Below are positions 34,258 through 45,616 of a stretch of DNA of 64,000 nucleotides, in pieces. Source of the stretch: Cladopsammia gracilis (Eukaryota; Cnidaria; Anthozoa; Scleractinia; Dendrophylliidae); the NCBI GenBank assembly GCA_022457155.1, contig JAJGOT010000030.1, positions 248,001 through 312,000 on the forward strand. Direction: 5' to 3'. Position 1 is the first letter of the stretch. Every line of letters begins with the position of its first letter. The notes under the pieces were generated by a model. It had not been told where the DNA came from. It ran no database searches and saw nothing but the letters and a program-made list of their open reading frames with translations. The translations under genes were made by a program, and so were the position numbers.

Positions 34258-34394
34258 AAGAAAGACTGGAAAGATCGTTCTACAAACAGCGTCAAATTTA
34301 ACACTTTTTTCGTTTCATCATTCAGTCTATAGAACCACCCGAGTTGTTTTGTTGTTAATCGACATAGGCCATGTGTGCAAGACATGCTTGACAA

Positions 34395-34650
34395 TGTTTT
34401 GATAAAAAAGCAAGGCTGATAAACGGTACGGAAACGACTATATTTGTAAAAAATCCAATATTTCGAAAAGCACAGCCTTTCTTCTTCAGGGTCTTACAGA
34501 TAAACTAAAGAAAAAAAAAGAAGAAAAAAGAAGAAAGAAAGAAGAAAGGCTGTGCTTTTCGAAATATTGGATTTTTTACAAATATAGTCGTTTCCGTACC
34601 GTTTATCAGCTTTGCTTTTTTATCAAATCGTTTTATTATTTTGTAGCTGA
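34395..34650. repeat. Second hammerhead-like inverted repeat
   Basis: Arms GATAAACGGTACGGAAACGA, AATCCAATATTTCGAAAAGC and ACAGCCTTTCTTC pair with their inverse about 100 bp away across a purine-rich centre. On the minus strand the left arm reads CCCTGAAGAAGAAAGGCTGT GCTTTTCGAAATATTGG; the right arm has lost the CTGAAGA half. Confidence 0.6.
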
Positions 34651-34786
34651 TTAGATCCTTTACTACAGGATCCGGTGCTTCTATCTCGTTACGGTGGTCT
34701 TTGCAAATACAGTTACTTGTTGACAATGTTTGTCCTACATGCTCGTCCTTCATGCGTGTTAGCTCATATTTCTGACATTCACATGT

Positions 34787-35000
34787 CTTGTAGACTACGA
34801 GTAGTCCCTCTTTTTTCCTCAGGGATAGTAGAGCGAGCGAAACGCGAGCGCGCGTGAAAATCACCCCACGCGAGAAAGGCGAGACGCCCCGCCGCGCGTC
34901 TCGCCTTTCGCGCGTGGGATAATTTTCACGCGCGCTCGCGTTTCGTTCGCTCTACTATCCCTGAGGAAAAAAGAGGGACTACTCGTAGTCTACATGTCTT
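34787..35000. repeat. GC-rich near-perfect palindrome
   Basis: Arms of about 100 bp run from CTACGAGTAGTCCCTC through GGGATAGTAGAGCGAGCGAA and CGCGAGCGCGCGTGAAAAT to a CpG-rich centre GGCGAGACGCC/GGCGTCTCGCC. MITE-like; strongly CpG-rich against an AT-rich background. Confidence 0.85.
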
Positions 35001-35649
35001 GAGAACTTTTGACTTTCCTATGTCAATTAACCCGGGAGTATCCAAAGAAATTCCTCCAAGTTACGGTTTGATCCACCGGATTCGCTTCAAAACCGGACGA
35101 CAGTATAGACATGTTCAGCTATTAAACTATAGCAGACGCTCTCTGTCGTTTTCTTTTTTTTTTTGCATAAGTGACAAAAAAGTCATGAATGAGTAACCAA
35201 TGAGTGATGTCATTGATTAATCATTGCCAATACTTTATAAGAAAGGAATGTTTAAATCAATGGTGCAATGGCGGACTATTTTACTCAGTGAGGGTTAGCC
35301 TGGCTCGTTTCTCTTTAATTTTTTTCGACACGCACTAGTCGACCAGTCTCGTAAGCGATCATCTTACTGAAATGTAGCCTGTTCCAGGCGTTCACATAGT
35401 GGGGAGCAAATAGGATGGAAAATTTAGTGTTCTGACCACCAACATGGCTGTCGTAAAAACTACTATAATCGCGCTCGAAGATCGTGTTGGTTTCCTTGTG
35501 CCTTACATGCAGAAAAATTTGAGATTTTTTGGTGTCCGGTCTTCCAAATGGCCGCCCCTATTGCTTTTTTCAGGGGCTCATTTCCGCTGTAAATTCCTTC
35601 GAACGCGGCTCCATAATCTCTGATTACTGCTAGTTGTATAATAATACCC
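35001..35649. other. Intergenic, nothing recognised
   Basis: Only short chance ORFs; no family signature or inverted repeat noticed. Confidence 0.4.
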
Positions 35650-35968
35650 GGCCTGCCCAATCGATGAAATGTGATAATCGATAAAAATGATTGCAATCGA
35701 TATTAATCGAAAATAATTAATGATTGATATCAGAAATTGATGAAAACCAAAAAAATCAATAAATTGATTAATAAATTGTTCATTTATTAAAACCGATAAT
35801 AATCGATAAAATCAATAAAAAATAAATACAGTTACGGGGACTTGACTTGTGAGTATTGATTTTCATTGATTGATTGAACCAATCAATATTAATCAATTAA
35901 TTTTTATTGATTATATTGATCATATCGATTGCTTTTCAATGATCGATTTTCATTGATTGGGCAGGCTG
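35650..35968. repeat. ATCGAT-rich MITE
   Basis: Ends GCCTGCCCAATCGATGAAA and TTTTCATTGATTGGGCAGGC are inverted. The interior is a run of ATCGAT, ATTGAT and AATCGATA variants. Confidence 0.7.
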
Positions 35969-36636
35969 GGAATAATATTGTCTGAAAGGCATCAAATAAA
36001 CAACCAAAGTGTCAAATACAAGAATGCACATTTATTACTGAGCTCAGATAGTTCTTTTTCTTCTTTACTACAAACTACATTTTCATTTCAATATCATTCT
36101 CTGAGGTACAGAAGACTTTAATGGCCAAAAAAATAGAAATGAAAGTTTTCATCACGGTTAGCCTGTGTAACTGGGGCTATTGGTGAGATTATTTTTGCAA
36201 TACCAAAGTTTTGGCGGTTGAGCCACAAAACAATTTTCAGGTAGAGATCCTCTTCCCTAGCTGCAGCTTCGCTGCTAACCAGGGATGTAGATAATAGCCG
36301 GGAGCCGGGGAAATTACCCGGCTGTGAACTTCATTTTTCTGGCTGTTAAAGCCTAGTGCAACTTTAAAAGGACTACATTTTTCTTTTTTTTACCCGTCTG
36401 TCAGTTCTATATTCCCGCCAGTTAAAAACTGAATCTACATGCCTGGTAAAATTTGCAACTTTGCTGCCAAGACTTTGACCTCACACTAACATTCACCCCA
36501 GCTAAGCAGGCCACACCGAGGTGGATGGAATATCATAGTAGAGATACACTTCAAAGGTTTCCGGCAATGTTTTTTTCCATCACAGAAATGATCATGCTTG
36601 CATATGAGTTGCAGTCAAATGTGGTCAGAACTTCTT
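35969..36636. other. Downstream of cytochrome b5, with an old hAT-like fragment
   Basis: 36285-36447 begins CAGGGATGTAGATAATAGCC and ends CTACATGCCTGG, resembling the CAGGG-ended MITE at 62975-63148. The rest probably includes the CYB5 3' UTR; nothing else recognised. Confidence 0.35.
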
Positions 36637-36715
36637 TTATGCATGGAAATATTTGTAAGCAGCAATAGACATCAACACTACGACAGCTGCCGCTGGAAGG
36701 ATAAGGGAATTCACC
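36637..36715 (-). CDS. CYB5: Cytochrome b5 exon 6 (tail anchor and stop)
   Basis: Acceptor TTTTAACAG. Completes W108 and encodes [19 protein letters not shown] with YKYFHA and stop TAA. Confidence 0.9.
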
Positions 36716-39700
36716 CTGTTAAAAAAAGACAAAACAGCTTATTACTGACAAATGAAGATACCTAACATTGTTATCCAACCATAATAAGGGTGTGTTTCTT
36801 TGGAAAAATCCAAATTGGTGTTCTTTGATCCAAAAACAGATTATCCATTTCTTTACTAAAATTCATAAATGGATCATGGATCCAATAAATACATAGACCT
36901 TTTTCATAAATTGCGGCCAATTTATTATTCTTTTGTGCATGTTGATTAGCCCTACTATCTATCCTCATTTTAGAGTAAAAATTCTTTTGAAGTTTGCACA
37001 TGTTAACAAGGCCAGTTGGACTGATCAGCATGAATATAAATGAATTATTAATCTGCCACCATTCATGAAAAAGATCTATACTCAGGCAATTTCATGGTGT
37101 TGCAGAAGTTGTGGTCACCAAATGACAAAACAAAAGATCCAAAAGACACTGAACAATACCCAACCAATAATAGTTTTGGCAACACCAAGAAATGTCCCAT
37201 ACTCATTTTCATCTAAATCTGAATCTGGATTTGTGATCCCGGCATTTTTTTCTCGGAGGGATTCAAAAAGAGTGTGTATGGTCAGCAGCAGATGCACATT
37301 GCCCACATGCACACTGCCATTGCTATAACACAAATAAATTGCCACAAAACACTGTAAAATTGTATGTTAATCTATATAGGACTAATTATATAAAAATATT
37401 CAAAAGTGCTCATTGATTTTAAAGTGATTGGTAATAGTAATTAGACTTAGTGGAGAACAATTCAGGGAGTGATCAGGCAAGTAATTTAAAATCAGCCAAG
37501 CTCTCCCGAGCTCTCCCAAGCTCTCCCAAGCATGTAACACAAGGACAATTTGAAATTACAAGCATGATTATCCCTTAATTGTACAACATGAAGTTTAATT
37601 ACTAATTAACAGCATTAATGACAAAATTGGAGATTAAAAATTCTATGTGATATCCGTTACGGATATTTTCTATCAGTTTTGAACAAGAAGATGAAAGAAG
37701 ATTAAGAGAAACAGTAAAAAGGAACCCATTTAAGTGCACTTGATTGACAGTTATCCAATTACAAACAAGTTGTCATTGGAGAGCTGTAATTGGACACTAA
37801 CGTAACCAAATGCAAATTGGAAGGAAATGTGTATGCGAATAAACAATCACAATCAAGAATTGTGTTATTGATACGATCGGTATCATAATTTGAGCCCTTA
37901 CCCATTACTATGACCACCCTGTTAACACAACCACATTAAAATGGCTTGTTGGTGGTCGTATTAACAGGGTGTCACTCGACCCCACTACATGAAGTCATCA
38001 CTTTGGTAACACTTTGTAATCGTCATTGAACATTGCTAAAAGTTCAATCAACAAAAAAGAGAAATTAGTGGCTTTTCAAATGGCCTTCTATCCTTAGCTT
38101 GCACATGATGTCATGAAAATTCAAAAATCTAAACTTTACATCCTGCAAAGCTGACTCTAACATGGCAAGTAGATACCAGTGTTACAATCCTTCACAAAAT
38201 GTTTCAGGTTTTAATGATGTTTTGCTTCTGATTTAGAAAGGTGTTAAATGTGTCACGCAATTTGTTATGCTATTTCAGAAAAGCCATGAAAATAAACCAA
38301 ATTGAACCAGTTGAAAGTTATTTTTGCATTATAGATGTTTATAAGCTGATTTATTGTAACTTATAGTGAATCTAATCTTTTGTGTCGAGATTTTTTGTTT
38401 GATTATGACTTTGAAGTTTTGGCTGCCATGTCGGTGTACCAAAGTGGTACACCAAGATGGCCGCTCCATACATTTTCACTAAAAATGTCTAATACTTGTT
38501 CGTCTATAACTCTTGAACAAAACGCTCTGGCGCTTCAAAATTTGGCCCAGTTGTATAGTTTTAAACTCTCTGCAATTCTATAAACATTTTGGAATCGAAA
38601 TCTGTTTTTTAATGCTTCTGAATTTTGATATGACATGATATGATGTAAGTGCAAGCCAAGAATAGTACTTGAGTGTTCAAGTTAGTCTTGTAGATTTTTA
38701 ATCTTAGTTTTATGACTTGTTAAATTTAGAGAAGTGGTACTTTTAGTTGAAGAAACGAAGGTTTTTTCATTGTTTATGGAATTTAAAGTTAATTTAAACA
38801 AAATAGATTAACTGTCAATCAAGTGAATAATGAATACACTGTACTTACCAGCTAGATTTACTATCTTCGAAGTACACAGTTTTCTTTTCTTTGTTCTAAA
38901 TGGAAAATGTCAGAAAAAAGAAAACGTTTTACAAGTACACATATCTTTAATGTTTTTTTTTAATTAAACATATTTATTGGCAAAGTTTGCCCAAAGAGAA
39001 ACAAGGCTGATTGTGAGGGCTCACTTTTTACAAGTGTATATATCATTAATTTTAATGATGCAGGTAATAGTGGTTGATCCCAAAATGTATAGAAATTGAG
39101 TACTTTTAGCATTTAATAAACTTCTGTATGAAAAAATAACATAAAATGCACTCGCACAGAAAACAATGAATATTTGAAAAAAAATTGGCATGTGAAGGCA
39201 TTTTTTAAGCCAAAAAAAGTTTGGAATGAATATTTCAATTTGAAAGAATTATAAAAACTATTACAACAACATACCTGATCTGGAATCCTATCCTCCTAGA
39301 ATTAAAAACAAAAAAAACAAACCAATAAGTTAAAAATACAATCAGGGTTTTTAAGTGAGGATCTCAATAAATTATTATTAGGGGTTTTAAATGGTGAAAT
39401 CCAAGACTCACTGGGATGACGAGACCCTTGTGTAAAAATCTGAGTGCGACAATTCTCAAACACATTAATAACCCTTTAAGCCCAAAGAGTGATCAGCATC
39501 AAATTTCTCCTTGTAATATTAATGCCTTATCAATCAAAAAGGTCATGAGAATTAAGGGCATGATCACACAAGATGAGTTCTCTTGATATCCAAACAATTT
39601 CTCCCCACTACTTCTATAGGAAATGTATAGGACGAGAAATGAGAATTTAAATTTTGATGTTAGGGCTTAAAGGGTTAATATTTCTTCAAGTTTGAACAAA

Positions 39701-42188
39701 GAAAATCATAATTGTGACTGTGCTTTGGAAACCCGATCTTCATTAACAATGATTTTAGCGATTTTATTCCTTCATTTTCTCTGTATTTAATGATCAATTT
39801 GAGAATCTATATCAAGCATTGTAAAGAGTGTTTCATCAGGTATCCAAACATCTGAAGAGGGTTGAAAAAAACGAGGCACAAAACCACTTCTTGGGGTTTA
39901 GAAATCCTGACAAAACAGGTTTTCTCTTGTTTGATATATTACTTCCAACCCTGAGACATTTTGGGACTTGACACCCTAAAGGTGCCAAATACTTGAGGAT
40001 TAATAATCTTTTATTCTTTAAAACAATTAAATATCATAACACAGAATATTTACATCAGCAAGCTCTCCTATGAGGTATGTCATCATAAGCTCTCTAGCGT
40101 CCGACGAATGACCAACGTCTTCAAAGTTTTCAGTAGCATCACCACCTTTTTACAACAAGTAAAAGTATAAACAAACATTAAAAAGAAGTTGTAACACCAA
40201 GTCTCAATTTTTTTTGGCTTTGGATGCACAGCATTTGACTGGGTGGTTATAGCCTCTGAGCAGACCATCTGTATTTGGATTTTGCACAAGTGTCTGACAT
40301 GAGCAACAAAGTTGTCCAGAGAAAATGTGGCGACTTCATGGCTTGCATACAACACTTACAGGAAACCTAAACAGCACAAATGTATGCAAGTTTTTCCGAC
40401 TCCATTTGGCCATCACTTGCATTTACTCATCAATGCAAGAGTTTTAATTTTCTTTGGTCACCAAACACAAGTTGATTTTGGTTGCTCTAAGTATTCTTTC
40501 CTTTGTTTTGGATGCACAATTGAGGTTGCAGCATTGAAAACCAGGTGTTTCAATGACTTTTACTTAGCATCAGGACTAACCAAAGTGGATGGTCATCTGA
40601 ATAAATTGTTATCATTCACTGTCAGTAGTAATTTACTAATAAAACACTGAAAGGGCTTCTTTGCAACTTGCAAACAATGTGTATCTACTTGAAAAGTTGT
40701 TTGGTTATCCAATTTGCTAGGCAACAACTTGCATCAACTAGCATTTCCATTTATCCAGAGATTTACAGCAGCTTATTTCCAACTTAAAAGGTATTTGCCA
40801 GTAACACAGCTAGTGACAGCTAGTCTATTCTAGAAATTAAAATTAAAAAGGAACCATTTCTCACCAGCTTGTTCCAATAGAACTTCCTCTCCACCTGGAT
40901 GCTGTACAGTTAATTAACAAGAAAAAAACAATTGTTACGAGCTACCTAAAGAGCACTTTTGATACATTTGGAATGAAAACCGTGGTTATCTTCTTCATTG
41001 ACTTTTTCATAGCCCATACAGTAAAGCATGGCACAAATCAACTTTCCACGCAACAAAGGCATGAATAATGGTTTTAGATGTTTCAGGTGTGAGAAATTTC
41101 CTAATTTTACTTATATTAAGTAACAAATGAAAGGCAGATTTACAGAAGGCATTGACATGAAGAACCATTGATGGAGAATTATCAAAAAAGACACCAATAT
41201 TCTGCCCATTACATGAACAGTCAACAGATTCATCATGCTTTTCCTTGGGGCAAAGAACATGTAACATTGGGACATTCCATTTTTTATCCGCACACCCTCT
41301 ATGGAAGGCCAGATCTGACACCCTAGATTTTTTGTCGGCACTTTTCAAAATTCCTGTGACATAGTGGGGGCTCGGATAATTTTTAGAATGTCCCATTGTG
41401 AAAAAAAAAAGAGAATAAAGTTATGCTAAAATATATTGCCTATAACATGTTATAAATATGTGGGCCAAGCAGTGATCCACCATAATATTGTTTATATATT
41501 ATTGTTTTTAGCAAATAGAGGTCTGGGTGTGGTCATAGGTAAAGATGACAGTTAATTTCTTTCTCAAGTTACGAGACAGGTGGTTTAAGGACAAAAACAT
41601 CATGGATGACTGACTGCATGCTGAAGGGGATCGATCAATAATGTTGATTCGGCATAATTCATTTCCTTCTTGAAAATAAACTTCACATGCACATTTTTTA
41701 ATCGAACAAAATAAACAGTATATTTTTTTTGAAAGATTCTAGAAACGAATGAATATTTAAGTTCGATTTTTAAAGTTATGGATCTGACCAAAGTTCAACA
41801 TGACAATAAGCTTACATCGGCGCGCATAAAAGATCACTTTGTAAACCATCGTTCAAACTTACAGACTGCTCCCCAAAACACACACACGCATCTCCTTCAA
41901 ATTATATACGTTTCTTTTCTGGCAGATTTACTGTAGTTCCAATAGCATTCCGGCGTAGTTTAGACAAATTAGATTGCGCAATTTTTAAGGCCAACCTTGC
42001 ACTGGTCAGCGAGCACACAAAATTTTTAAACTTGCTGTTCTTGAAATAAAACATCCACCTACCTCATCTAAGAATTTAGTAATATCGTAAACCTTGTTGT
42101 GTATAACTAACCACGACGATCCAGCCGCATTGTGTTTTTTAACCTCTTCTAAAGTAAACTTTCTCGTCTCCTTCCCCGATTCAGCCAT
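36637..42188 (-). CDS. CYB5: Tail-anchored cytochrome b5, complete coding region in 6 exons
   Basis: Small haem protein that passes electrons to fatty-acid desaturases, hydroxylases and cytochrome P450s at the cytosolic face of the ER or outer mitochondrial membrane. Coding exons on the minus strand: 42063-42188, 40865-40901, 40054-40145, 39275-39295, 38849-38895, 36637-36715. Phases agree and sum to 402 bp, 133 residues, the usual length for animal cytochrome b5. Haem ligands are H43 in HPGGEE and H67 in VGHSSDA, 24 apart as in the family. Residues 109-127 form a hydrophobic tail anchor ([19 protein letters not shown]) followed by YKYFHA. Exon 4 is a 21-bp microexon. Whether it corresponds to the ER (A) or mitochondrial (B) type cannot be settled by eye. 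Confidence 0.95.
38075..38640 (+). repeat. Dispersed repeat (inverse copy at 56.5-57.05 kb)
   Basis: Shares long matches with 56505-57045 in reverse, including GGTGTACCAAAGTGGTACAC followed by CAAGATGGC, and TTTCAGGTTTTAATGATGTT. Located in the last CYB5 intron. Confidence 0.75.
38849..38895 (-). CDS. CYB5: Cytochrome b5 exon 5 (linker)
   Basis: Acceptor CCATTTAG, donor GTAAGT. Encodes [15 protein letters not shown] and two bases of a tryptophan codon; hydrophilic linker before the membrane anchor. Confidence 0.85.
39275..39295 (-). CDS. CYB5: Cytochrome b5 exon 4 (21-bp microexon)
   Basis: Encodes EDRIPDQ between acceptor AATTCTAG and donor GTATGT. Joins exon 3 and 5 in phase 0. Skipping it would keep the frame. 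Confidence 0.75.
39365..39440 (+). repeat. Diverged fragment of the 6971-7357 MITE
   Basis: AATGGTGAAATCCAAGACTC then a GACGAGACCCTTGTGT phrase matches the left part of that MITE with scattered changes. Lies in CYB5 intron 3. Confidence 0.5.
39700..39950 (+). repeat. Diverged palindromic MITE (family of 1380-1650)
   Basis: Shares TTTTATTCCTTC.TTTTCTC, TGATCAATTTGAGAA and the TTTGATATATTACTTCCA end with the copy at the left of the window; arms are eroded. Confidence 0.6.
40054..40145 (-). CDS. CYB5: Cytochrome b5 exon 3 (second haem histidine)
   Basis: Acceptor GTAAAAAG, donor GTAAAT. Encodes [20 protein letters not shown] then [12 protein letters not shown]67 is the other axial ligand. Confidence 0.93.
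40865..40901 (-). CDS. CYB5: Cytochrome b5 exon 2 (first haem histidine)
   Basis: 37 bp, acceptor CTGTACAG, donor GTGAGA. Encodes [12 protein letters not shown] plus one base; H43 is an axial haem ligand. Confidence 0.93.
42063..42188 (-). CDS. CYB5: Cytochrome b5 exon 1 (start codon)
   Basis: Encodes [20 protein letters not shown] through ITKFLDE, ending in phase 0 before the donor GTAGGT. Confidence 0.94.
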
Positions 42189-42344
42189 TTTGCTTCTAAG
42201 AGTGCGGGACACATGGGCCGCGCATGCCCGGGCTCTGCCCAGGCTAGAGGCGTATAATCGCCCCAGACTCCTTTCGGTATCTGGGACGCAGGCTATTACA
42301 CAAATAGTATACCGTGGTAAAAACGGAAAACTGATGATCCTCAC

Positions 42345-42440
42345 GGCAAGGAGAAGAGATTGAGACAGAGGTGAAACAAGAAATCAAACAGTTGAATATA
42401 TTTGCCTTCTGTCTCAATCTCTTCTCCTTGTCGTTTTTAC
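42345..42440. repeat. Inverted repeat upstream of cytochrome b5
   Basis: CAAGGAGAAGAGATTGAGAC and its reverse complement enclose about 45 bp, 160 bp upstream of the CYB5 start codon. It could overlap the promoter region. Confidence 0.7.
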
Positions 42441-42536
42441 CTATACTATTTCAAGATTTGTACCGATCCGGGTCTACAATAGATCCGGCACTCTTCATTG
42501 GTTTGTCGCTGTGGTTTTGCCGTTATTATAGTTTTT

Positions 42537-42690
42537 GAACTCTCTCCTCTGCAGAGGCTCCTATCAGTAAAGAACAGTAAAATATAAAATGGGAGCTACC
42601 CAGCCTCCGCACGTTTTTTTTTTTTTTTTTTTTGCCAAGCGTGGAGCGTGACTGGGAGGCCTCTGCGGAGGAGAGAGGTTTTTGAATACG
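42537..42690. repeat. Short MITE
   Basis: AACTCTCTCCTCTGCAGAGG on the left and CCTCTGCGGAGGAGAGAGGT on the right are inverted; the centre has a run of about 20 T. Confidence 0.65.
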
Positions 42691-43212
42691 AACGGAAAGC
42701 CCTTTTGTACATGTATGTTTTTGTTGTTGTTGTTTTAGGCTGAAGGTAAAGTAACTATCTGAATTTGAGGTCTCTTTCCCGTGGAAAAAGAATAAATAAC
42801 AGCCACTGCGCTGCATATCACCGACCAAACCAGCGCGCTGAAAAGAATATTTTTTTCAGCGCTTTTCAATATTCTTTTCAAAGAATCCTGACTTCGAACT
42901 GGTAGAATTAAGGAACAGATACTACGTATTTTTGAACTACCTTTCAAGAAATTCCATTTATGCTGGACATCTTTAGTTTGGTCAACCATTTGCATTTCCA
43001 ATGTTAACCCCTTTAATTTGTAAGTTATGCAATGTTGTCAATATTGCAACCATAGAAAAGTCATGATACTTTCTCCGTTTTTTTTTTCAAACCATTACTT
43101 GGGCTATGGAGCTGGGAAAGAACTACAGGCAGTGAATCTGTCGTGGAATGAAGTTAAAATAGCAGCACAAGATAGTTCTCAATGGAGAAAACTGTGGCGC
43201 AGATAAGAACTG
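42691..43212. other. Intergenic between CYB5 upstream region and minisatellite
   Basis: 42836-42885 has a small hairpin (GAAAAGAATATTTTTTTCAG type). Otherwise nothing recognised. Confidence 0.4.
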
Positions 43213-45616
43213 ATGCTGATGATGATAATGGTGGTGGTAATGGTAAAGATGATTGTTGTTGTGGTGATGTTGGTGATGATGATGGGTGATGGTGGTGGTG
43301 ATGATGAAGATAATGATTGTTGTTGTGGCAGTGGTGATGGTGGTGTTGATGATGAAGATAATGATTGTTGTTGTGGCAGTGGTGATGGTGAAGATAATGA
43401 TTGTTGTTGTGGCAGTGGTGATGATGAAGATAATGATTGTTGTTGTGGTAGTGGTGGTGATGAAGATAATGATTGTTGTTGTGGCAGTGGTGGTGGTGAT
43501 GATGAAGATAATGATTGTTGTTGTGGCAGTGGTGATGGTGGTGTTGATGATGAAGATAATGATTGTTGTTGTGGCAGTGGTGATGGTGGTGTTGATGGTG
43601 AAGATAATGATTGTTGTTGTGGCAGTGGTGATGATGAAGATAATGATTGTTGTTGTGGCAGTGGTGATGGTGATGGTGAAGATAATGATTGTTGTTGTGA
43701 CAGTGGTGATGGTGATGGTGAAGATAATGATTGTTGTTGTGGCAGTGGTGATGATGAAGATAATGATTGTTGTTGTGGCAGTGGTGATGGTGGTGGTGAT
43801 GATGAAGATAATGATTGTTGTTGTGGCAGTGGTGATGGTGAAGATAATGATTGGTGTTGTGGCAGTGGTGATGATGAAGATAATGATTGTTGTTGTGGCA
43901 GTGGTGATGATGAAGATAATGATTGTTGTTGTGGCAGTGGTGATGGTGATGGTGATGGTGATGATAATGATTGTTGTTGTGGCAGTGGTGATGATAATGA
44001 TTGTTGTTGTGGCAGTGGTGATGGTGATGATGAAGATAATGATTGTTGTTGTGACAGTGTTGATGATGAAGATAATGATTGTTGTTGTGACAGTGGTGAT
44101 GGTGAAGATAATGATTGTTGTTGTGGCAGTGGTGATGGTGAAGATAATGATTGTTGTTGTGACAGTGGTGATGATGAAGATAATGATTGTTGTTGTGACA
44201 GTGGTGATGGTGAAGATAATGATTGGTGTTGTGGCAGTGGTGATGATGAAGATAATGATTGTTGTTGTGACAGTGGTGATGGTGAAGATAATGATTGTTG
44301 TTGTGGCAGTGGTGATGATGAAGATAATGATTGTTGTTGTGGCAGTGGTGGTGATGAAGATAATGATTGTTGTTGTGGCAGTGGTGGTGATGAAGATAAT
44401 GATTGTTGTTGTGACAGTGGTGATGATGAAGATAATGATTGTTGTTGTGGCAGTGGTGATGGTGAAGATAATGATTGTTGTTGTGGCAGTGGTGATGGTG
44501 GTGTTGATGATGAAGATAATGATTGTTGTTGTGGCAGTGGTGATGATGAAGATAATGATTGTTGTTGTGGCAGTGGTGATGGTGATGGTGATGGTGATGA
44601 TAATGATTGTTGTTGTGGCAGTGGTGATGATAATGATTGTTGTTGTGGCAGTGGTGATGGTGATGATGAAGATAATGATTGTTGTTGTGACAGTGTTGAT
44701 GATGAAGATAATGATTGTTGTTGTGACAGTGGTGATGGTGAAGATAATGATTGTTGTTGTGGCAGTGGTGATGGTGAAGATAATGATTGTTGTTGTGACA
44801 GTGGTGATGATGAAGATAATGATTGTCGTTGTGGCAGTGGTGATGGTGAAGATAATGATTGTTGTTGTGGCAGTGGTGGTGATGAAGATAATGATTGTTG
44901 TTGTGACAGTGGTGATGATGAAGATAATGATTGTCGTTGTGGCAGTGGTGATGGTGAAGATAATGATTGTTGTTGTGGCAGTGGTGATGGTGGTGATGAT
45001 GAAGATAATGACTGTTGTTGTGGCAGTGGTGATGGCAGTGGTGGTGATGAAGATAATGATTGTTGTTGTGGCAGTGGTGATGGTGAAGATAATGGTTGTC
45101 GTGGCAGTGGTGATGGTGGTGGTGAAGATAATGATTGTTGTTGTGACAGTGGTGATGGTGAAGATAATGATTGTCGTGGCAGTGGTGATGGTGGTGGTGA
45201 AGATGATTGTTGTTGTGGCAGTGTTGATGATGAAGATAATGATTGTTGTTGTGGCAGTGGTGATGGTGAAGATAATGATTGTCGTGGCAGTGGTGATGGT
45301 GGTGATGAAGATAATGATCGTTGTTGTGACAGTGGTGATGGTGAAGATAATGATTGTCGTGGCAGTGGTGATGGTGGTGGTGATGAAGATAATGATTGTT
45401 GTTGTGACAGTGGTGGTGATGATGAAGATAATGATTGTTGTTGTGACAGTGGTGGTGATGATGAAGATAATGATTGTTGTTGTGACAGTGGTGGTGATGA
45501 TGAAGATAATGATTGGTGTTGTGGCAGTCGTGATGATGATGGTGATGATTATGACGATTGTTGTGGCAGTGGTGATAGTGGTGATGTTGATGATGATGAT
45601 GATGATCGTTTCCCAA
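43213..45616. repeat. 2.4-kb GATGATGAAGATAATGATTG-type minisatellite
   Basis: The commonest unit is 36 bp: GATGATGAAGATAATGATTG then TTGTTGTGGCAGTGGT, with insertions of GATGGT words. Lengths vary by multiples of 3, so the array stays open in three frames: minus strand 820 codons (HNNNHYLHHHHC repeats), plus strand 810 codons (DNDCCCGSGD) and 783 codons (KIMIVVVAVV). A higher-order copy is visible: the block starting at 43941 recurs at 44577, 636 bp away. I see no start context, introns or flanking conserved domain to mark any frame as a gene; the minus ORF begins MGNDHHHHHQ. Confidence 0.85.

Larger units (their letters stand above)
34100..34330. mobile_element. Inverted-repeat element with paired hammerhead motifs
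   Basis: Arms of about 105 bp (34100-34206 and 34215-34330) are inverted: AAATTTGACGCTGTTTGTAG and TTTCCCGACGTTTCGGCAAT versus their reverse complements. Each arm carries one hammerhead-type motif pointing outward in opposite orientation. No ORF is present, which fits a non-autonomous Penelope-like or retrozyme-like derivative. Confidence 0.65.

Noticed and set aside
40312..40650. 112-residue plus-strand ORF in cytochrome b5 intron 2
   Set aside because: No family match and sits antisense in an intron; treated as chance.
43154..45616. Three ~800-codon ORFs as protein genes
   Set aside because: They are in-register readings of one minisatellite on both strands; no conserved flank, domain or splice context supports any one of them.
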